Below the pieces are notes generated by a model. It saw only the letters and a list, made by a program, of their open reading frames with translations, did not search any database and was not told where the DNA came from. From Lachnospiraceae bacterium (GTDB taxonomy: Bacteria; Bacillota_A; Clostridia; Lachnospirales; Lachnospiraceae), in the NCBI GenBank assembly GCA_009774465.1, contig VSNT01000019.1, positions 1-40,451 of the forward strand: a DNA stretch of 40,451 nucleotides, written 5' to 3'. A program made the translations under genes and the position numbers. Below, piece by piece: positions 7,403-15,165 of the stretch (positions are counted from its first letter, which is position 1; each line of letters starts with the position of its first letter).

Positions 7403-8949
7403 AAAAACAGATTGTTTTCCGCATAGCAGAGTATGTCAGGATTTCCAGGGATGATGGCGATAAGGCAGAAAGCGACAGTATTAAAAATCAAAAAAAACTG
7501 ATTGAGGATTACATAAAGGGAAAACCAGATTTTTCTGTGTATGATATTTACATCGACGACGGATTTTCCGGAACAAATTTCAACCGCCCCGCATTTTGCA
7601 GGATGCTTAAGGATATAGAGAAGGGAAATGTAAATTGTGTGATTGTTAAGGACTTGTCCCGTTTTGGACGAGATTACATTGACACAGGAAAATATCTGGA
7701 GCGGTATTTTCCGGACAGAAATGTCCGGTTCATTTCCGTTACGGACAATATCGACAGCTTTGAAGGGTGTTATGACATGCTTCTGCCCATCAAAAATATT
7801 TTTAATGAACAGTATGCAAGAGATATTTCAAGGAAAATCCATGCCAGCGTTTTAACCAGACAAAAGGCAGGTGAATTTATAGGAGCGTTTGCATCCTATG
7901 GCTACAGGAAAGCTCTGTCAGATAAAAACAAACTGGTGGTTGATCCCTACGCGGCCAAAATTGTAGGCAGGATATTTGCGTTATATCTTAAGGGCTTTGG
8001 AAAAAACCGGATTGCCGCGGTTTTAAATGAAGAAGGAATTTTGTGCCCTTCCGAGTATAAGAAACTAAACGGAGAAAATTACAAAAATGCAAACCGGCTA
8101 AAAGGCACTTCTTATTGGACTTATTCCACCGTCAACCGCATTCTTCAAAACGAGCTTTATACAGGAAACATGGTACAGGGAAGAAAGGTGCAGAAGATGC
8201 GGGGAAAACCCAGGATAAAAGACAGAGAAGAGTGGATTGTTGTGCCTGGAACCCATGAACCGATCATTGACAGGGACACCTTTGAAAAAACTCAGGAACT
8301 GTTAAAACGCAGAACCCGTAATCCAGATTTAAAGACAAATGTAACAGTTTTTGCAGGCTTTTTAAAATGTGGAGACTGCGGCAGGGCCCTGGTTAAAAAA
8401 AGCGGAAAGAACATCAGCTATTCCTGCGGAACCTATGTGCGGCATGGAAGACAATATTGTACACCTCATATGGTACCTCATGAGGTTTTGGAAAATATTC
8501 TGTTAAGTGATCTTAAGAAAATACTTGGAAGGGTGGAAAATCTTGGGAAATTAGCTGACAGCTTGAAATGTAAAAACAGCTTTAAAGGGCAGGACGAAGA
8601 GGAAAAGACAAAAGTTCTTTCTGAACTTGAAAGAATCCGCAGGCTGAAAAAAGCCGTTTATGAGGACTATAAAGAAGAGCTGATTTCCAGAGTGGAGTTT
8701 ATGTCTTACAGGCAGGAATATCTAAAAAAGGAAGCCTTTTTGGTAAAGCAGCTTGCCTGCCTGGAAGAGCCGGCAAAAAAGAAGGGAACGGAAGCTTTGT
8801 ATGGGATTCCCTGGTTCAGGAAGCTGATTGAGAAGGGGGAAATAGAGTGCCTGGACCGGGAGATTGTGACTGCCATGCTATATGAGATCAGAATGTATGA
8901 AGATAATAAAATTAAGATTGTTTACAACTTTTCGGAGGATGCCTTATAA
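7399..8949 (+). CDS. Large serine recombinase (site-specific integrase/excisionase)
   Basis: About 516 residues from the CTG at 7399. The resolvase catalytic domain comes first: EYVRISRDD carries the nucleophile Ser (residue 16), followed by IDDGFSGTNFNRPAF and VKDLSRFGRDYIDTGKYLE, the classic serine recombinase signature. The recombinase domain follows, with LNEEGI and WTYSTVNRILQNELYTGNMVQGR. Next is a zinc ribbon, KCGDCG near 325 with SCGTYVRHGRQYC, then a coiled coil (about 370-450) that controls synapsis. The family cuts att sites at a two-base core without homology. No ATG lies near the start. The best Shine-Dalgarno site (AAAGGAGG) precedes ATA-CTG, and a GTG at 7345 would add 18 residues but lies inside the 46-aa ORF. 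The stop is 34 bp from the attR core, so this gene should move the element. Confidence 0.93.
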   Translation: MKKQIVFRIAEYVRISRDDGDKAESDSIKNQKKLIEDYIKGKPDFSVYDIYIDDGFSGTNFNRPAFCRMLKDIEKGNVNCVIVKDLSRFGRDYIDTGKYLERYFPDRNVRFISVTDNIDSFEGCYDMLLPIKNIFNEQYARDISRKIHASVLTRQKAGEFIGAFASYGYRKALSDKNKLVVDPYAAKIVGRIFALYLKGFGKNRIAAVLNEEGILCPSEYKKLNGENYKNANRLKGTSYWTYSTVNRILQNELYTGNMVQGRKVQKMRGKPRIKDREEWIVVPGTHEPIIDRDTFEKTQELLKRRTRNPDLKTNVTVFAGFLKCGDCGRALVKKSGKNISYSCGTYVRHGRQYCTPHMVPHEVLENILLSDLKKILGRVENLGKLADSLKCKNSFKGQDEEEKTKVLSELERIRRLKKAVYEDYKEELISRVEFMSYRQEYLKKEAFLVKQLACLEEPAKKKGTEALYGIPWFRKLIEKGEIECLDREIVTAMLYEIRMYEDNKIKIVYNFSEDAL

Positions 8950-8977
8950 GGAAGAAAAGGCTTCCGCAATTGACTGC

Positions 8978-8996
8978 CGCCACATGGTGGCACGGA
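8978..8996. other. attR, right recombination junction
   Basis: This is the right boundary of the element. The core CATGG lies at 8983-8987. The bases to the left (CTGCCGCCA) belong to the element. From 8988 the cwlD frame resumes, reading GGT-ACG-GAT-CCC-style codons (residues G, T, D, P) once joined to the left flank. Confidence 0.8.
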
Positions 8997-9546
8997 TCCC
9001 GGCAAAGTAGGGATTAATGATCAGTTGGAAAAAGACATTAATTTGGAAATTGCAAAAATGTTAAAGGATTTTCTTCAGGCCGAAGGAATTCAGGTGATTA
9101 TGACAAGGGAAGGAGATCAGGGGCTTTATGATGAAAATGCAGGCAATAAAAAGGTGCAGGATATGAAAAGAAGACTGGAAATCATTGAAAATGCCAATCC
9201 GGTGCTTGTAGTCAGCATTCATCAGAACAGCTATCATGAGGAATACGTGAAAGGGGCTCAGGTTTTTTATTATGCTACCAGTGAAGAAAGCAAACGCCTT
9301 GCTGGTGTGCTTCAGGAGCAGCTCCGCGCGCTGGATCCGGAAAATAACAGGCAGGCAAAAGGCAATGACAGCTATTTTCTGCTGAAAAAGACTTCCAGAA
9401 CAATCGTTATCGTAGAGTGTGGTTTTTTGTCCAATCGCGAAGAAGCGGAAAAGCTTTCTACCCATTTGTATCAGGAAAAGGTGGCCTGGAACATTCATAT
9501 GGGAATCATGAAATATTTAAATGGAGTGGAGGAGCCCTCAAAATAA
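8988..9546 (+). CDS. cwlD: cwlD 3' part, catalytic remainder of the amidase
   Basis: This is the C-terminal two thirds of the split amidase. It begins mid-codon and reads GTDPGKVGINDQLEKDINLE, the usual continuation of an Amidase_3 HGG motif. In restored numbering the zinc ligands are His51 (on the other fragment), Glu66 (QLEKD) and His130 (SIHQNS), and the catalytic Glu is Glu195 (VECGFLSN). All are present, so the protein should be active once joined. A TTG at 9025 could start an internal product, but that would lack the first zinc ligand. The fragment shows no stop or frameshift, so there is no sign of decay since the insertion. That fits either a recent event or selection on a gene that is periodically rebuilt. 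It is followed by the Sua5-like gene after 64 bp. Confidence 0.9.
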
Positions 9547-9610
9547 CAATAGAAGGTAGTCAAGAAACAGGAAATGTGTTAGAGTAAAATAGAATATTGG
9601 GAGCTGACAC

Positions 9611-10684
9611 ATGATGGATACAAAAATTATCAGGATGGATGAAGAAAATATAGACAGGAAGGCTATTGAACTGGCCGGGAATATCATTAAATCCGGCGGA
9701 CTGGTTGCATTTCCCACGGAGACGGTATATGGGCTTGGAGGAGATGCCTTAAACAGTTCCTCTTCCAAAAAGATTTATGCCGCCAAAGGCAGACCTTCGG
9801 ACAATCCCCTGATTATACATATTGTGGAGATGAGTGCGCTTTCCGCAATTGTCAATAAAATACCCAAAGCGGCATACTACCTGGCGGAAAAGTACTGGCC
9901 GGGACCGCTTACCATGATTTTTGAAAAGGCGGACTGTGTGCCATTGGAAACTACAGGGGGACTTGATACTGTGGCAGTAAGGATGCCCTCCAATCAGATT
10001 GCAAGGGAATTTATCCGCGAGGCAGGGGGGTATATTGCAGCCCCCAGTGCAAATCGCTCCGGCAGGCCCAGCCCTACTCTGGCAAAATATGTGATAGAAG
10101 ATCTTTCAGGAAAGATAGATATGATTCTTGATGGCGGACAGGCGGATATTGGTCTGGAATCCACGATTATTGACCTGACAGGCTCATCTCCTGTGATCCT
10201 GCGTCCGGGATATATTACAGAGGAGATGCTAAGACAGGTGATAGGAGAAGTGGAGGCGGATCAGACTATTTTGGAGGAACATTCAAAAAAGGCGCCAAAG
10301 GCGCCGGGGATGAAATACAAACATTATGCACCAAGAGGAAATCTGATTATAGTGGAAGGGGAAGCCGGGCAGGTAAGCGCCTATATTAATGACAAACTTT
10401 CTGCTTTTCATAAGGAAGGAAAAAGAACGGGAGTGATTGCCACAGATGAAACCGCCACCGGTTATGTGGCGGACAGTGTGAAAAGCGCTGGAAAGCGGGG
10501 GCAGGAGGAGCAGGCAGCCAAATGCTTATTCCGCATTTTGCGGGAATTTGATGACGAGGGAATTGAAATTATTTATGCAGAAGGCTTTGAACAAAAGGGT
10601 GTGGGACAGGCTGTAATGAACAGACTTTTAAAGGCGGCAGGCCGTCAGGTGGTGCGTCTGTCAGGAGAAAATAGTCCCATATAA
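9611..10684 (+). CDS. tsaC: L-threonylcarbamoyladenylate synthase (Sua5/YwlC type)
   Basis: A 357-residue cytoplasmic enzyme that makes threonylcarbamoyl-AMP from threonine, bicarbonate and ATP, the first step of t6A formation at position 37 of ANN-decoding tRNAs. The YrdC/TsaC domain covers about 15-215, with GGLVAFPTETVYGLGGDA, KIYAAKGRPSDNPLIIHI and APSANRSGRPSPT, which form the nucleotide and threonine pocket. The linker and C-terminal Sua5 domain follow (about 230-350, starting APGMKYKHYAP). The length is that of the two-domain Sua5 form, not the short TsaC form. The start at 9611 has GGGAG upstream; a second ATG directly follows. It sits between cwlD and rpiB, an order common in Clostridia. 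Confidence 0.93.
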   Translation: MMDTKIIRMDEENIDRKAIELAGNIIKSGGLVAFPTETVYGLGGDALNSSSSKKIYAAKGRPSDNPLIIHIVEMSALSAIVNKIPKAAYYLAEKYWPGPLTMIFEKADCVPLETTGGLDTVAVRMPSNQIAREFIREAGGYIAAPSANRSGRPSPTLAKYVIEDLSGKIDMILDGGQADIGLESTIIDLTGSSPVILRPGYITEEMLRQVIGEVEADQTILEEHSKKAPKAPGMKYKHYAPRGNLIIVEGEAGQVSAYINDKLSAFHKEGKRTGVIATDETATGYVADSVKSAGKRGQEEQAAKCLFRILREFDDEGIEIIYAEGFEQKGVGQAVMNRLLKAAGRQVVRLSGENSPI

Positions 10685-10714
10685 CATATTTTATAAAAAA
10701 TGGAGGAAGGAAAA

Positions 10715-11143
10715 ATGATAGCATTAGCCAGTGATCATGGCGGATATGATTTAAAGTGTCAGATTATGGAATACCTTAAGGAAAATAAAATAGAGTATAA
10801 GGACTTTGGGTGTTATGATAAAACATCCTGTGATTATCCTGAATTTACAAAAGCGGCAGCTAAGGCGGTGGCGGATGGAGAGTGCGAGAAGGGAATCGTG
10901 GTATGCACTACCGGGATTGGCGTTTCCATTGCCGCCAACAAAATTTCCGGCATAAGGTGCGCCTTATGCACAAACGCATATCTTGCAAAGATGACAAGGC
11001 TTCATAATGATGCCAATATGCTGGCATTGGGTGGCGGAATTGTAGGGAAAAATCTTGCAGTTGAAATTGTGGAAACCTTTTTAAATACGGAGTTTTCGAA
11101 AGGGGAAAATCACATCCGCAGGATTGGCAAGCTGGAGGAATGA
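10715..11143 (+). CDS. rpiB: Ribose-5-phosphate isomerase B
   Basis: A 142-residue RpiB/LacA/LacB-family sugar isomerase that interconverts ribose 5-phosphate and ribulose 5-phosphate in the pentose phosphate pathway. ASDHGGYDLK lies at the N-terminus, the catalytic Cys sits in VVCTTGIGVSIAANKI near residue 66, and HNDANMLALGGG carries the phosphate-binding and base residues. The start at 10715 has GGAGGAAGG upstream; the ATG at 10700 falls within that ribosome-binding site region and is less likely. It follows the Sua5-like gene after 30 bp, so the two may be co-transcribed. Confidence 0.93.
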   Translation: MIALASDHGGYDLKCQIMEYLKENKIEYKDFGCYDKTSCDYPEFTKAAAKAVADGECEKGIVVCTTGIGVSIAANKISGIRCALCTNAYLAKMTRLHNDANMLALGGGIVGKNLAVEIVETFLNTEFSKGENHIRRIGKLEE

Positions 11144-11222
11144 TGCCGGATTTTATAGAAAAGGCGGCAGATTAAGCTGAAAAGGATATTCTGAGATGGA
11201 AAGATAAAGGCAGGTGAGGAGC

Positions 11223-12398
11223 ATGAGAAAGAACTTTAAGCGAAGAAAAATTGCTGTGTTTATGGCAGCAGTTATTTTGGTGTGCTCATTTCCCATGACT
11301 TCCTACGCGGATAACGACAGAATATCCTCTCTGGAAGAAGAAATCAGAAGAAGAAATCAGGAAAAAGAGCAGACGGAAAACGAGATTAATGAGCGTAAAG
11401 ATGAGCTTGGCGATCTTCAGCAGACTACGGAAGGACTGAAAGGACAGCTTAATAATTTAAATACCAATTTAACTCAGGTAAGCAATAATCTGGCAGAATT
11501 AGAGCAGCAGATTCTTGAAAAAAATCTGGAAATAGAAATCACACTGGAACAGCTTGAAGAGGCAAAAGAAACGGAAGAAGCTCAGTATGCGGCAATGAAA
11601 AAGCGCATTCAGTTTATGTACGAGAAGCGTGACTTTGTGATGATGGAAATGCTCTTTGGCGCGGCAAGTTTTTCCGATCTTTTAAACCGGAACGACTATA
11701 TTGAGCAGTTAGCGGAGTATGACAGGGAACAGCTTGAGATTTATCAGGCCACCAGAGCAGAAATTGAAGAAAAGGAAGCCCAGCTTGAGGCAGAGAAGAA
11801 AGAACTGGATGAACTTAAAGTTTCAGTGGAAGCGGAGCAGAGCCGGGTGGCAGGTCTGGTGAGCCAGACTTCCGGTAAAATTTCCAGTTACCAAAATGAA
11901 ATACAGGCCACGGAAGAAGAAATGAGAGAGTATGAAAAACAGCTTCAGGAGCAGAAAAACAGTATTGCACAACTGCAAAAGGAACTGGAGGAAGAAAGAA
12001 GACTCAGCCAACTGGCAGCACAGTCAGCCTGGAGGGACATTTCTGAAATTTCATTTGCAGATGGGGACAAGTATCTGCTGGCAAATCTGATTTATTGCGA
12101 AGCTGGAAACCAGCCTTATGAAGGACAGATTGCAGTTGGCGCTGTTGTAATGAACCGGGTTATGAGTTCCGTATTTCCGGATACAGTAGTAGGAGTTATT
12201 TATCAGAATAAGCAGTTTTCTCCTGTTGCAAGCGGACGCCTTGCCCTTGCCCTTGCGGAAAATCACGCAACCGAAGCCTGTTACCGGGCGGCAGAAGAGG
12301 CCATGTCAGGGCGCACTACAGTAGGCAACTGTCTGTTCTTTAGAACCCCTATTGAGGGGCTTACCGGAACCCAGATTGGGGGACATATTTTCTATTAA
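11223..12398 (+). CDS. Secreted coiled-coil cell wall hydrolase with SleB domain
   Basis: A 391-residue exported protein. A signal peptide covers about residues 1-29 (IAVFMAAVILVCSFPMTSYA). A long coiled coil follows at about 32-270, similar in build to the N-terminal parts of PcsB and CwlO. A C-terminal Hydrolase_2 (SleB/CwlJ) domain runs from about 285 to 391, with the catalytic-type Glu in LANLIYCEAGNQPYEGQIAV and the closing GGHIFY. SleB-family enzymes are lytic transglycosylases that cut spore cortex containing muramic-delta-lactam, the product that needs CwlD. A vegetative division role is also possible because of the coiled coil. The ATG at 11223 has GGTGAGGAG upstream. Its last four bases overlap the convergent DUF402 gene. 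Confidence 0.88.
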   Translation: MRKNFKRRKIAVFMAAVILVCSFPMTSYADNDRISSLEEEIRRRNQEKEQTENEINERKDELGDLQQTTEGLKGQLNNLNTNLTQVSNNLAELEQQILEKNLEIEITLEQLEEAKETEEAQYAAMKKRIQFMYEKRDFVMMEMLFGAASFSDLLNRNDYIEQLAEYDREQLEIYQATRAEIEEKEAQLEAEKKELDELKVSVEAEQSRVAGLVSQTSGKISSYQNEIQATEEEMREYEKQLQEQKNSIAQLQKELEEERRLSQLAAQSAWRDISEISFADGDKYLLANLIYCEAGNQPYEGQIAVGAVVMNRVMSSVFPDTVVGVIYQNKQFSPVASGRLALALAENHATEACYRAAEEAMSGRTTVGNCLFFRTPIEGLTGTQIGGHIFY

Positions 12399-12865
12399 CT
12401 TTCAATATACCTTTTCAGACTGTCAAAGTGACCGGAGTAGATGATTTGAAGCAGCCTGTCAAGGCGGAGAAGACTGGATTTTAAAATGTCCAGGCTGATA
12501 GAGCGGGATTCCAATGCGGTGACCAGTTCATCCAAATCCACTACTTTTACAAATCCGTCAGGATAAATAATGACGTCGGCCAGCAGATCTGTGACAATTA
12601 ATGTGTTTTCGGAAGGATGGGCGTCAAAATCCACAATGTCGCAGTACCAGTAAAGCAGGCTGTCATCTCTGCGGCAGAATTTGCTTACCTTAAAGCCTTC
12701 CTTCAAGAAGTAGCAGGAGGAACCGTGATGCAGGTCTTTTTTTGGATGGAGCGCCTGCCAGGTGGTAATGATGTGTTCCTCGTCACAGGAAAGGATCAGG
12801 TCATCCTTTAAAAGAACACACTCGTCAGGAATAATACGTTTGCGGTACAGAGTGAGATTTGTCAT
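12395..12865 (-). CDS. DUF402 family protein
   Basis: A 156-residue cytoplasmic protein. The DUF402 core can be read as LYWYCDIVDFDAHPSENTLIVTDLLADVIIYPDGFVKVVDLDEL (about residues 67-110, quoted here as landmarks: WYCDIVDF, DLLADVIIYPDG, VVDLDEL). The Asp residues of this core bind metal in family members such as FomD and Ntdp, which hydrolyse nucleotides or nucleoside diphosphate esters. The substrate is not known here. It overlaps the upstream GNAT gene by four bases, so they are translationally coupled, and it converges on the SleB-domain gene with overlapping stop codons. Confidence 0.8.
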   Translation of the reverse strand: MTNLTLYRKRIIPDECVLLKDDLILSCDEEHIITTWQALHPKKDLHHGSSCYFLKEGFKVSKFCRRDDSLLYWYCDIVDFDAHPSENTLIVTDLLADVIIYPDGFVKVVDLDELVTALESRSISLDILKSSLLRLDRLLQIIYSGHFDSLKRYIES

Positions 12866-13410
12866 AGAACCTCCTTTATGGGAACAAATGGTTTTTGATC
12901 GGGCAAATGGGGATTTATAAACTTTTCCATCCAGATCATGTCATACCAGGTGCCGAATTTATAACCGGACTGGTGAAAGTGGGCTACGGTTTGATATTCC
13001 ATGTGTTCATGAAATCCAATACTTTCCGGATTGGGATAAGCAATACAGGCACATAAATTACATACATTCTGTAATTTTAGCAGTTCTTCCAGGCGGCGGT
13101 ACAGCTTTGAACCGATTCCCTGCCCATGATAATCTTTATCAATATAAATTGAAGTCTCAACCGACCAGTCATAGGCTGACCGGTTTTTAAAAACTGAGGC
13201 GTATGCATAGCCTTTTATTTCGCCATCTATAAGTGCCGCCAGATAAGGATAGCGGGAGGTGATATTGGTAATGCGCTTTTTAAATTCCTGTAAAGAGGGA
13301 ACCTCATATTCGAAAGTAATTGCACTTTCCAACACATAAGGAGCATATATAGCAAGAAGCCTGTCCGCATCTGCCGGCGTGACAGGTCTGATTGTAATTT
13401 CAGAATTCAT
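12862..13410 (-). CDS. GNAT N-acetyltransferase (phosphinothricin-type)
   Basis: A 182-residue acetyltransferase. The N-terminal strand ITIRPVTPADADRLLAIYAPYV and the insert SAITFEYEVPSLQEF match the phosphinothricin/methionine-sulfone acetyltransferase branch of GNAT enzymes. The acetyl-CoA loop is visible as DYHGQGIGSKLYRRLEEL near 113-130 (the Q/RxxGxG motif), and GYKFGTWYDMIWMEK is the usual C-terminal strand. Members acetylate amino groups of amino-acid analogues. The natural substrate is unknown. It is the first gene of a two-gene minus-strand unit with the DUF402 gene. Confidence 0.85.
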   Translation of the reverse strand: MNSEITIRPVTPADADRLLAIYAPYVLESAITFEYEVPSLQEFKKRITNITSRYPYLAALIDGEIKGYAYASVFKNRSAYDWSVETSIYIDKDYHGQGIGSKLYRRLEELLKLQNVCNLCACIAYPNPESIGFHEHMEYQTVAHFHQSGYKFGTWYDMIWMEKFINPHLPDQKPFVPIKEVL

Positions 13411-13492
13411 TTTCCAGGTTCCTTTTCATGGCTTGACTGTTAAGAAAATACTACTCTTAAACAGGGGGAAAGTCAACGGATTATTGAAATAT

Positions 13493-13515
13493 CGCACCAG
13501 TGGTGCGAGTTTTTT
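13493..13515 (+). terminator. Palindromic hairpin with T run
   Basis: CGCACCAGTGGTGCG at 13493-13507 is a near-perfect palindrome followed by AGTTTTTT, the form of an intrinsic terminator. No plus-strand gene ends just upstream, so it may insulate the nuclease gene from antisense transcription of the GNAT gene, or serve as a protein target site. A one-base variant of it occurs inside the next gene. Confidence 0.55.
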
Positions 13516-13587
13516 AGTTGTGGGAATATAGGCAGGAAAAATAAAAATTCAAACCCAAAATCGAAGATTATGCGGGGACAAAATTCA

Positions 13588-13616
13588 TTGAGAATATCAC
13601 TTACTCATAGTATAAT
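13588..13616 (+). promoter_or_regulatory. Strong sigma-A promoter of the nuclease gene
   Basis: TTGAGA (13588-13593) and TATAAT (13611-13616) are separated by exactly 17 bp. Transcription should start near 13623, leaving a leader of about 80 bases before the preferred start codon. Confidence 0.75.
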
Positions 13617-13704
13617 GTGTCTGTAGATATTTGTAGAAAAATGTAAAATGCATGAAGGATAAGCAAGATATTTTGTGTTAATGTTACAAGAAGTGGAGAA
13701 AGAA

Positions 13705-14727
13705 GTGAATAAGGCAGAAGTTTCAAAATATGAGCCTTTGGTTCAAGATATAAAAGAACTGATACATAAAAAACAATATCACGTGCTTCAGATAATGAAT
13801 GCTGAAACTATAAATCTTTATTGGGAAATCGGGGAAGAGATTTATAGGCAGCAAAAAGAAAATGGGTGGGGAAAATCCATTGTACAAGTGTTATCAAAAG
13901 AGCTGCAGAAAGAGTTTCCCGGGGCTAAAGGATATTCAGCGTCTAATCTCTGGAGGATGCGTAATTTTTATTTGACGTATCGTGACTCCGAAAAACTCGC
14001 ACCAATGGTGCGGGAAATTAGCTGGAGCAATAATATAATCATTATGGAAAAATGTGATAATGCTTTACAAAGAGAATTTTATATTCAAATGGCGAAGCGA
14101 TATGGCTGGACAAAACGTGTGCTTGCCAATTTTATTGAAACACAAACATATGAAAAATATTTGCTGAATCAGACCAATTTCGATTTGACGTTACCGGAAG
14201 AACGAAGAGTACAGGCAAAATTAGCAGTGAAAGATGAGTATACGTTTGATTTTGCTGAATTATCACCAGAGTATTCGGAATACGAGTTGGAAATACAGTT
14301 GGTAAATAACATTAGGGCTTTTTTGATTGAAATGGGTGGTGACTTTACCTTTATTGGCAATCAGTATCATTTAGCTGTTGGAAGTAGGGATTTGTATATT
14401 GATCTTTTGCTTTTTCATAGAAGACTTAGAAGTCTGGTAGCAATAGAGTTAAAAATAGGAGAATTTGAAGCAGAATATGCGGGCAAAATGCAGTTGTATT
14501 TGACTGCGCTGGATGAGCAGGTGAAGTTACAAAACGAAAACCCGTCTATTGGTATTATAATTTGTAAGAGCAAAGATAAGACTTATGTAGAATATGCTTT
14601 AAAACAATCTAATGCTCCAATAGGGGTGGCAACGTATCAGTTGAGGAACTCGCTGCCGGAAGATATGAAAGAGATGTTACCGGAGCCAGAGGAGATTGTG
14701 AAGAGATTGAGGGTATTTGAAGAATGA
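13705..14727 (+). CDS. PDDEXK nuclease-domain protein, YhcG/DUF1016 family
   Basis: About 340 residues. The N-terminal DUF1016 winged-helix-like domain (about 1-160) contains INLYWEIGEEI, GWGKSIVQVLSKEL and the family hallmark VREISWSNNIIIMEK. The C-terminal PDDEXK nuclease fold (about 170-320) shows the catalytic Asp in RDLYIDLLLFHR and the ExK pair in LVAIELKIGEFEAEYAGKM. Proteins of this family occur as stand-alone genes or beside restriction systems and are thought to act on DNA; the target is unknown. I prefer the GTG at 13705 because GGAG lies about eight bases upstream; the ATG at 13681 has no good ribosome site. The gene is more AT-rich than its neighbours, stands alone with its own promoter, and interrupts an otherwise conserved order, all signs of horizontal gain. 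Confidence 0.88.
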   Translation: MNKAEVSKYEPLVQDIKELIHKKQYHVLQIMNAETINLYWEIGEEIYRQQKENGWGKSIVQVLSKELQKEFPGAKGYSASNLWRMRNFYLTYRDSEKLAPMVREISWSNNIIIMEKCDNALQREFYIQMAKRYGWTKRVLANFIETQTYEKYLLNQTNFDLTLPEERRVQAKLAVKDEYTFDFAELSPEYSEYELEIQLVNNIRAFLIEMGGDFTFIGNQYHLAVGSRDLYIDLLLFHRRLRSLVAIELKIGEFEAEYAGKMQLYLTALDEQVKLQNENPSIGIIICKSKDKTYVEYALKQSNAPIGVATYQLRNSLPEDMKEMLPEPEEIVKRLRVFEE

Positions 14728-14789
14728 GAAATTGCTTAATTTTATGAAAATAAAAGAAAAGTGTTTTACTATTTTTTCAGGATAGTACC

Positions 14790-14818
14790 TAGACAGAAAC
14801 TGGAAAAATAGGTATAAT
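14790..14818 (+). promoter_or_regulatory. Promoter of the ATP synthase operon
   Basis: TAGACA (14790-14795) and TATAAT (14813-14818) have a 17-bp spacer. The first gene of the operon starts about 42 bases downstream of the -10, and no other promoter of similar quality is seen before atpC. Confidence 0.75.
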
Positions 14819-14859
14819 CATAAGATGAATATAAAAGGTTCGTTAAAGGGGAAAGGTAT

Positions 14860-15165
14860 GTGAAATTCAATAGAAATGTATATCAGGCGCTTGCCATGAT
14901 AACTCAGTTTGGAATTAACATGTTGGTTCCTGTTTTTGTGTGTTCTTTTTTGGGGATGTTTCTGGATAAAAAGCTTGGAACAAACTTTCTGGTAGTGCTC
15001 CTGTTTTTTGTAGGAGCAGTAGCAGGCGGGTATAATGTATACCGGTTTTCCAGGCAGATATATTTAAGAGAAAGTGAGCAGTCCTCCTATCTGCATAAAG
15101 GGAGAAAAGACACAGGGAGGAAGAATGAAGGAAAAGATCACAAAAATAAACAGGACGCTGTTTGA
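14860..15165 (+). CDS. atpZ: AtpZ/AtpI-family ATP synthase accessory protein
   Basis: A 101-residue membrane protein with two hydrophobic segments (about 12-35 and 44-65) forming a hairpin around GMFLDKKLGTNF, the signature of the AtpZ/AtpI family. AtpZ together with AtpI assists assembly of the Fo rotor and has been linked to Mg2+ or Ca2+ handling in Bacillus. The tail after residue 75 is highly charged and basic. Translation starts at GTG 14860 after GGGGAAAGG; an ATG three bases upstream is followed directly by a stop. It opens the operon and overlaps atpI by 41 bp in another frame. Confidence 0.85.
   Translation: MKFNRNVYQALAMITQFGINMLVPVFVCSFLGMFLDKKLGTNFLVVLLFFVGAVAGGYNVYRFSRQIYLRESEQSSYLHKGRKDTGRKNEGKDHKNKQDAV

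Larger units (their letters stand above)
2922..8987. mobile_element. Skin-like serine-recombinase element inside cwlD (6,066 bp)
   Basis: The element is bounded by the CATGG cores in the two halves of cwlD. Genes fill it almost to the ends: the DUF4956 stop lies 23 bp from the left core and the recombinase stop 34 bp from the right core. Reading left to right it holds DUF4956, VTC and CotH-like genes on the minus strand, then an Xre regulator, a 46-aa ORF and a large serine recombinase on the plus strand. There are no transfer, replication or phage structural genes. Excision would give a circle joined as GCCGCCACATGG|AGGCGG, in which CCGCC and GGCGG form inverted arms, as expected of an attP. 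The short imperfect core and the lack of target duplication fit a large serine recombinase. It is either a stable mobile insertion that inactivates cwlD or a developmentally excised intervening element. Confidence 0.9.

Noticed and set aside
2917..8987. CATGG at both ends read as a target-site duplication of a transposon
   Set aside because: No transposase is present, no terminal inverted repeats are seen, and the gene restores exactly on removal of one core, as for a site-specific recombinase.
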